The notes beneath the pieces were generated by a model, which had not been told where the DNA came from, ran no database searches, and worked only from the letters and a program-made list of their open reading frames with translations. Shown piece after piece: positions 12,591 through 16,201 of a DNA stretch of 16,201 bases (position 1 is its first letter; the number at the start of each line of letters is the position of its first letter). Both the position numbers and the translations under genes were made by a program. Source of the stretch: Gp6-AA45 sp035652075. GTDB taxonomy: Bacteria; Acidobacteriota; Vicinamibacteria; Vicinamibacterales; CAVVIG01. The stretch is from contig DASREL010000193.1 in the NCBI GenBank assembly GCA_035652075.1, positions 1-16,201 of the forward strand. The letters are read 5' to 3'.

Positions 12591-14176
12591 GCGTGTAATC
12601 CTTCGGTGTCCGGCATCTCCGAGATGACCGCTTCGGTCGTCAGCAGCAGCGACGCGATCGACGCCGCGTGCTGCAGCGCAGACCGCACCACCTTGACGGG
12701 ATCGATCACACCGGCGTCGACGAGATTTTCGTACTGGTCGGTTTGCGCGTTGAAGCCGTCGTCGCCCTTCAACGCTCTGACGCGCTGCACGACGATCGCG
12801 CCTTCGTGCCCGGCGTTGGTCGCAATCCAGCGCGTCGGCTCCTCAATCGCCCGGCGGATGATCGCGACGCCGATCTGCTCGTCGCCCTCCAGATGCAGGC
12901 CATCGAGCGCCGTCGAGGCTCGCAACAGCGCGACGCCGCCGCCCGCCACGATGCCTTCGTCGACGGCGGCTTTCGTGGCATGCATCGCATCTTCGACGCG
13001 CGCCTTCTTTTCCTTCATCTCGGTTTCGGTCGCCGCACCGACCTTGATGATCGCGACGCCACCCACCAGCTTCGCGAGCCGTTCCTGCAGCTTCTCGCGG
13101 TCGTAGTCGGACGTCGTGTTCTCGATTTGCGCCCGAAGCTGCGTCACGCGTCCGCTGATCGCCGCCGAGGCGCCTGCACCTTCGATGATCGTCGTGTTGT
13201 CTTTGTCGATCGTGACCTTCTTCGCCTGGCCGAAATCATCGAGCGTGATGTTCTCGAGCCGCAGCCCGAGGTCTTCGGTGATCGCTTTGCCGTTCGTCAG
13301 GACGGCGAGATCCTCGAGCATCGCCTTTCGGCGGTCCCCGTAGCCTGGCGCCTTCACGGCGGCGGCATGAATCGTTCCGCGCAGCTTGTTGACGACCAGT
13401 GTCGCCAGCGCCTCGGTCTCCAGGTCCTCCGCCACGATCAAGAGCGGCCGGCCGGCTTTCGCGACAAGTTCCAGGACGGGCAGCAGCTCCTTGACCGAGC
13501 TGATCTTCTTTTCGTGGATCAAAATCAGCGGGTTCTCGAGGACGACGTCCATGCGCTCGGGATCGGTGACGAAGTACGGCGACAGATAGCCACGGTCGAA
13601 CTGCATCCCTTCGACGATGTCGAGGGAAGTGTCGATGCCGTTGGCTTCTTCGACGGTGATGACGCCGTCCTTGCCGACCTTGTCCATCGCTTCGGCGATG
13701 ATGCGCCCGATGGCCTCGTCGTGGTTCGCCGAGATGGTGCCCACCTGCGCGATCATCGGACCGCTGACCGGTTTGGCCATCTGCTCGAGCGCGGCCGTCA
13801 TCGCGGTGACCGCTGCGTCGATACCACGTCTGATTGCCATCGGGTTCGCGCCGGCCGTCACGTTCTTCGCGCCTTCGCGATAGATGGCCTGCGCGAGCAC
13901 CGTCGCCGTCGTCGTGCCGTCACCCGCCACGTCCGAGGTCTTGCTCGCCACTTCCTTCACCATCTGGGCGCCCATGTTTTCGAGCGCGTCCTTCAACGCG
14001 ATCTCCTTCGCGACGGTGACGCCGTCCTTGGTGATCGTGGGCGATCCGTATGAGGTGCCGATGATGACGTTGCGGCCTTTGGGACCGAGGGTCACCTTGA
14101 CTGCGTTAGCGAGGCTGTTGATCCCTCGCAGAAGCCCGGCGCGTGACGAATCGCCGTATGTGATCCGCTTAGACAT
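12587..14176 (-). CDS. groEL: GroEL/Cpn60 chaperonin paralogue without GGM tail
   Basis: A 529-residue group I chaperonin subunit. Key ATPase residues are present: Asp51 in TKDGVTVAKE, Asp86 in VAGDGTTTA, and the equatorial Asp in RVEDAMHATKAAVDEG, followed by GIVAGGGVALLRA. Apical residues for substrate and GroES (GYLSPYF, VKELLPVLE, ALATLVVNKL) are kept. The C-terminus ends EMPDTEGLHA, lacking the Gly-Gly-Met tail of housekeeping GroEL (about 548 residues). No groES is beside it and I see no CIRCE dyad (TTAGCACTC-N9-GAGTGCTAA). It is therefore likely a second, accessory GroEL. The start at 14176 begins with the typical MSKRITYGD; the frame extends upstream to 14326 without homology. It is probably the first gene of a five-gene run ending with the Crp/Fnr pair. 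Confidence 0.95.
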   Translation of the reverse strand: MSKRITYGDSSRAGLLRGINSLANAVKVTLGPKGRNVIIGTSYGSPTITKDGVTVAKEIALKDALENMGAQMVKEVASKTSDVAGDGTTTATVLAQAIYREGAKNVTAGANPMAIRRGIDAAVTAMTAALEQMAKPVSGPMIAQVGTISANHDEAIGRIIAEAMDKVGKDGVITVEEANGIDTSLDIVEGMQFDRGYLSPYFVTDPERMDVVLENPLILIHEKKISSVKELLPVLELVAKAGRPLLIVAEDLETEALATLVVNKLRGTIHAAAVKAPGYGDRRKAMLEDLAVLTNGKAITEDLGLRLENITLDDFGQAKKVTIDKDNTTIIEGAGASAAISGRVTQLRAQIENTTSDYDREKLQERLAKLVGGVAIIKVGAATETEMKEKKARVEDAMHATKAAVDEGIVAGGGVALLRASTALDGLHLEGDEQIGVAIIRRAIEEPTRWIATNAGHEGAIVVQRVRALKGDDGFNAQTDQYENLVDAGVIDPVKVVRSALQHAASIASLLLTTEAVISEMPDTEGLHA

Positions 14177-14182
14177 GGAGCA

Positions 14183-14188
14183 ACTGTG
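14183..14188 (-). promoter_or_regulatory. Weak -10-like CACAGT before groEL
   Basis: CACAGT on the minus strand ends six bases before the ATG at 14176 and matches only A2 and T6. No Shine-Dalgarno is close to the ATG. It is listed because the spacing equals that of the stronger cases. Confidence 0.2.
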
Positions 14189-14263
14189 TCGTATCGGCCT
14201 CGATCCGCGATGTGCCCGATTGAACAGCGCGATGCTTCGATCGCGGCCATACTTTCGATCACT

Positions 14264-14440
14264 ATGTCCAAACTCAACGGCGACAAGGCTCGATTCGAGA
14301 TCAACCGCAAGCGCAAGATGCTCCACCGGCAGCGAATCAAGGCGCTGACGCTCGGACTGAAGACGCGGCGCGCTGAGACGCCGTCATCCGCGTCCGTCCG
14401 CATGTCGGACGAGGGCGCCCCGCTGCGAAGCGGTGACTGA
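14264..14440 (+). CDS. Small basic protein, unknown
   Basis: A 58-residue, strongly basic protein: MSKLNGDKARFEINRKRKML then HRQRIKALTLGLKTRR, and a Ser/Glu/Asp tail. The first 36 residues look like one amphipathic Arg/Lys helix, as in small ribosome- or nucleic-acid-binding proteins. The NGDKARF start recalls small orphan proteins I have seen in Acidobacteriota and Planctomycetota, but I cannot name a family. TACTTT at 14250-14255 lies eight bases before the ATG and no Shine-Dalgarno is visible, so a near-leaderless start is likely. It is divergent from groEL (87 bases apart) and converges on the slipin gene with three bases between stops. Confidence 0.55.
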   Translation: MSKLNGDKARFEINRKRKMLHRQRIKALTLGLKTRRAETPSSASVRMSDEGAPLRSGD

Positions 14441-14443
14441 CGC

Positions 14444-15223
14444 CTACCCTTTGCCGGCCGCCGCCGCGCCGAGTTTGCCGAGACCGCCGAGCAGATCGAG
14501 CGGCAACGGAAACACGATCGTCGTGTTCTTCTCGGTACCAATCTCAATCAGCGTCTGCAAATAACGCAGCGTGATCGCCACCGGCTCGCGGTTCAGGACG
14601 GCGGCCGCCTCCGCCAGTTTCGCGGACGCCTGGAACTCGCCTTCGGCGGAAATGATCTTCGCTCGCCGCTCGCGCTCGGCTTCGGCCTGCGCCGCGATCG
14701 CGCGCTGCATTTCCTGCGGCAGATCGACCTGCTTGACCTGCACCTGGGTGACTTTGACGCCCCACGCCTCCGTATGCTCGTCGAGGATCGTCTGGAGCCG
14801 CGCGTTCAGCTTCTCCCGTTGCGCCAGCAAATCGTCCAACTCCACTTCCCCGAGCACCGAACGCAGGCCGGTCTGCGCCGCCTGCTCCACCGCATACCGG
14901 AAATTCTCGACTTCGATGATCGCCTTCGTTGCGTTCGTCACGCGAAAATAGACGACGGCATTCACCTTCAGGGACACGTTGTCGCGCGTGATGATGTCCT
15001 GCGGCGGGACGTCCCACGTCACGACGCGCAACGACACTTTCACGATCTTGTCGATCGGCCACAAGATGAGGACGAGGCCCGGGCCTTTCTCGTGCTTGAG
15101 GACGCGGCCGAGACGAAACACGACGGCGCGTTCGAATTCCTGCATGACGTTCAGGCAGTTGAACAGCCAGACCAGGAACACGACGGCGACGAAGCCAAAC
15201 GGCAGCGCCAAAGTTGGATCCAT
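14444..15223 (-). CDS. Slipin/stomatin (SPFH-domain) protein
   Basis: A 259-residue SPFH protein: an N-terminal membrane hairpin or helix (about 6-27), the SPFH beta-alpha domain (about 28-185; ERAVVFRLGRVLKHEKGPGL, VPPQDIITRDNVSLKVNAVV, YFRVTNATKAIIEVENFRYA), a coiled-coil helix (about 180-212, AAQAEAERERRAKIISAEGE), and a C-terminal oligomerisation segment. The residues LDDLLAQREKLN and WGVKVTQVQVKQVDLPQEMQ are slipin signatures. These proteins form membrane microdomain scaffolds and are often paired with an NfeD protease; no nfeD is next to it here. The ATG at 15223 has no Shine-Dalgarno but a TACGGT six bases ahead. It diverges from yhbY (95 bases). Confidence 0.92.
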   Translation of the reverse strand: MDPTLALPFGFVAVVFLVWLFNCLNVMQEFERAVVFRLGRVLKHEKGPGLVLILWPIDKIVKVSLRVVTWDVPPQDIITRDNVSLKVNAVVYFRVTNATKAIIEVENFRYAVEQAAQTGLRSVLGEVELDDLLAQREKLNARLQTILDEHTEAWGVKVTQVQVKQVDLPQEMQRAIAAQAEAERERRAKIISAEGEFQASAKLAEAAAVLNREPVAITLRYLQTLIEIGTEKNTTIVFPLPLDLLGGLGKLGAAAAGKG

Positions 15224-15229
15224 GCACGC

Positions 15230-15235
15230 ACCGTA
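15230..15235 (-). promoter_or_regulatory. -10-like TACGGT, six bases before the slipin start
   Basis: On the minus strand TACGGT is followed by GCGTGC and the ATG at 15223. Seventeen bases upstream (15258-15253) is CAGACA, which matches GACA of the -35 TTGACA. This is the best complete promoter in the window and predicts a transcript starting at or next to the ATG. Confidence 0.55.
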
Positions 15236-15306
15236 GCGTGCACCTCGTCAGGTGTCTGTTCCCAATTGCACACGCCGACGGTCACCCCGAGATCAAACTG
15301 CCGCGG

Positions 15307-15312
15307 TATCCT
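15307..15312 (+). promoter_or_regulatory. -10-like TATCCT, six bases before the yhbY start
   Basis: TATCCT is followed by AGGGCG and the ATG at 15319, predicting a leaderless yhbY mRNA. AGGG could also be read as a weak Shine-Dalgarno, but it would be too close to the ATG (three bases). No clear -35. Confidence 0.5.
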
Positions 15313-15318
15313 AGGGCG

Positions 15319-15612
15319 ATGCCAGTCGCCCCACGGCCACGCCAGCGAGCCAAGCTCAAGGCACGGGCGCATGCGCTCGAGCCGATCGTCCAACTCGGTC
15401 ACGCGGGCGCGACCGAAAAGGTCATTGCCGAAGTCGATCGATCGCTGACCGCGCATGGCCTCATCAAAGTCAGACTGCCCGGCGATCGCGACGAACGTGA
15501 CGCGCTCGCCGTCGCCCTCTCACAGAAAACCGACGCCTCCATCGTCCAGCAGGTCGGACGCATCGTCGTCCTCTGGCGGCCGCGGCCGGACGACGAGCCG
15601 CTCGAGGACTAG
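15319..15612 (+). CDS. yhbY: YhbY-family ribosome-associated RNA-binding protein (CRM domain)
   Basis: A 97-residue protein, the usual length of YhbY. The single CRM domain covers about residues 8-90: RAKLKARAHALEPIVQLGHA, with the LGHAGATEKVIAEVDRSL loop-helix that corresponds to the conserved G-x-x-G-x-(T/S)-E RNA-binding turn, then LIKVRLPG and VQQVGRIVVLWRP. YhbY binds pre-50S particles and assists large-subunit assembly. The frame continues upstream to 15214 but without homology, and the ATG at 15319 has TATCCT at leaderless spacing. Two bases separate its stop from the DUF1801 gene, so the two are co-transcribed. Confidence 0.88.
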   Translation: MPVAPRPRQRAKLKARAHALEPIVQLGHAGATEKVIAEVDRSLTAHGLIKVRLPGDRDERDALAVALSQKTDASIVQQVGRIVVLWRPRPDDEPLED

Positions 15613-15614
15613 CG

Positions 15615-15965
15615 ATGAAGAACGATTGGCGTCACGAGACGTTGGCACGGCTGCGCGCGCTGATCTTCGAAGCGGACCCGAAGATGACCGAGGAGCAGAA
15701 GTGGAAGAAGCCGACGAACCCTGCAGGCGTGCCGCTGTGGTCGCACGACGGGATGGTCTGCACCGGTGAGATCTACAAGAACTACGTCAAGATCACCTTC
15801 GCGTACGGCGCCCACCTGCCGGATCCGTCACATCTGTTCAATGCAAGCCTGGAAGGCGCCACTCGACGGGCGATCGACATTCATGAGGGGGACACCGTCG
15901 ACGAGAAGGCGTTCAAGGCACTTGTCAAAGCGGCCGTACGGTTAAATGCGCGTAATGCGGATTGA
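15615..15965 (+). CDS. DUF1801 (YdhG-like) protein
   Basis: A 116-residue single-domain protein. The pattern ALIFEADPKMTEEQKWKKPT, then PLWSHDGMVCTGEIYKNYVK, then ITFAYGAHLPDPSHLFNASL and KAFKALVKAAVRLN is typical of DUF1801 (the YdhG/YjhX-like alpha/beta fold, structurally like iron-chaperone frataxin-type proteins). Biochemical function is unknown. GAGG at 15604-15607 is a good Shine-Dalgarno for the ATG at 15615, two bases after the yhbY stop. Its 3' end runs into the left arm of a large inverted repeat, whose first bases are part of the coding sequence. Confidence 0.88.
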   Translation: MKNDWRHETLARLRALIFEADPKMTEEQKWKKPTNPAGVPLWSHDGMVCTGEIYKNYVKITFAYGAHLPDPSHLFNASLEGATRRAIDIHEGDTVDEKAFKALVKAAVRLNARNAD

Positions 15966-16034
15966 GGATTGAGGATTGCGGATTAATCGTCGATTAATCG
16001 CAAATCAATCCGCAATCCTCAATCCTCACTCCGC
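15957..16034. repeat. Large inverted repeat built of GGATTGA heptamers
   Basis: The left arm 15957-15984 and right arm 16007-16034 are 28 bases each and complementary apart from one mismatch (position 15962 against 16029). Each arm contains four GGATT units spaced by two bases, a heptamer periodicity. The 22-base loop holds a second dyad, ATTAATCG-T-CGATTAAT (15983-15999). In RNA or single-stranded DNA it would form a long AT-rich hairpin. It lies between the DUF1801 stop and the permease stop, so it may serve as a bidirectional terminator, or be a REP-like dispersed extragenic repeat. Confidence 0.75.
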
Positions 16035-16049
16035 AATGACAGTGTCATT
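16035..16049. other. Perfect 15-base dyad overlapping the permease stop
   Basis: AATGACA-G-TGTCATT is a perfect inverted repeat with a one-base centre, directly adjoining the larger repeat. It contains the TGA stop of the minus-strand permease (16045-16047). It may extend the hairpin or be a DNA site. Confidence 0.45.
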
Positions 16050-16201
16050 CCGACCGAAGCGCGATGACCGGATCGATCCTCGTGGCGCGCCGTGCCGGGA
16101 ACCAGGACGCGAACTCCGTAACGAGCAGCAGGACGACCGACACCGCGATGTAGATCCGCGGATCGGCCGCGTTCACTTCGAACAGCGCCTGCTGCATCAG
16201 C
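16045..16201 (-). CDS. C-terminal end of an FtsX/MacB-like ABC permease (ADOP type), partial
   Basis: Reading the minus strand from the right edge gives 51 residues and a stop at 16045: LMQQALFEVNAADPRIYIAV, a membrane helix (IYIAVSVVLLLVTEFASW), then PARRATRIDPVIALRSE and stop. The 'PARRA.R.DPV.ALR.E' ending is the conserved cytoplasmic tail of FtsX/MacB-type permeases, which occur in many copies in Acidobacteriota as ADOP proteins. The N-terminal part is outside the window, so substrate and partner ATPase cannot be told. Confidence 0.85.
   Translation of the reverse strand, partial: LMQQALFEVNAADPRIYIAVSVVLLLVTEFASWFPARRATRIDPVIALRSE

Noticed and set aside
12668..14053. 461-codon open frame on the plus strand across groEL
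   Set aside because: It is antisense to a clear GroEL gene and is Arg/Asp/His-rich without domain features; long antisense frames are common in GC-rich genes.
14177..14263. CIRCE heat-shock operator upstream of groEL
   Set aside because: I looked for TTAGCACTC and GAGTGCTAA and found neither in this interval.
14177..14326. 50-residue N-terminal extension of GroEL
   Set aside because: GroEL proteins begin at the MSKRITYGD-type start; the extension is antisense to the small basic protein.
15957..16034. CRISPR array
   Set aside because: The repeats are seven-base tandem units within an inverted repeat; there are no spacers of regular length and no cas genes.

Overview
The window looks like chromosomal sequence from a GC-rich, soil-type member of the Acidobacteriota, most likely near Vicinamibacteria (former subdivision 6). 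This is inferred from several things. One is a VWFA-related protein of acidobacterial type. Others are a class D sortase with an LPxTA substrate, a YXWGXW-type secreted protein, a MacB/ADOP-like permease end, many small secreted or membrane proteins, and strong G/C bias at third codon positions. I see no rRNA, tRNA, CRISPR array, phage or transposase gene. No gap between genes exceeds 300 bases.

Layout. From 1 to 3159 (+ strand) there is the C-terminal part of a beta-barrel outer-membrane protein, a GlsB/YeaQ-like membrane protein, a stand-alone PilT-N-like domain, a secreted DUF5818-like protein, a DksA/TraR zinc-finger protein and a YXWGXW-type protein. A decayed membrane-protein fragment lies antisense to the end of the dksA-like gene. 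At 3162-4223 there is a small membrane protein (-) and a secreted helical-repeat protein (+). From 7646 down to 4120 (- strand) runs a tight cluster: a small CC-motif protein, an LPSTA-anchored surface protein, a VWA protein, a class D sortase and a lipoprotein. The last three junctions are 6 bp, ATGA and ATGA, so this is read as one sortase system.

From 7743 to 10317 there is a small membrane-anchored protein (+), then on the minus strand an Ig-like/carboxypeptidase-regulatory lipoprotein, a YtxH-like protein and an AI-2E family permease, and a 51-residue Lmo0937-like membrane peptide (+). From 14176 down to 10318 (-) a second run is nearly continuous: a GroEL paralogue with no GroES and no GGM tail, an unknown 104-residue protein coupled to it, a glycine-zipper lipoprotein, and two tandem Crp/Fnr paralogues with near-identical recognition helices. 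The right end carries a small basic protein (+), a slipin/SPFH protein (-), YhbY (+), a DUF1801 protein (+), a heptamer-built inverted repeat, and the C-terminus of an FtsX/MacB-type permease (-).

Two themes stand out. First, many genes belong to envelope or general stress families (GlsB, Lmo0937, YtxH, AI-2E permease, DksA, GroEL, Crp/Fnr, SPFH). Second, translation starts fall into two classes. Some genes have a clear Shine-Dalgarno. Others have no Shine-Dalgarno but a -10-like TANNNT (or NANNNT) ending exactly six bases before the start codon, the expected signature of leaderless mRNAs.
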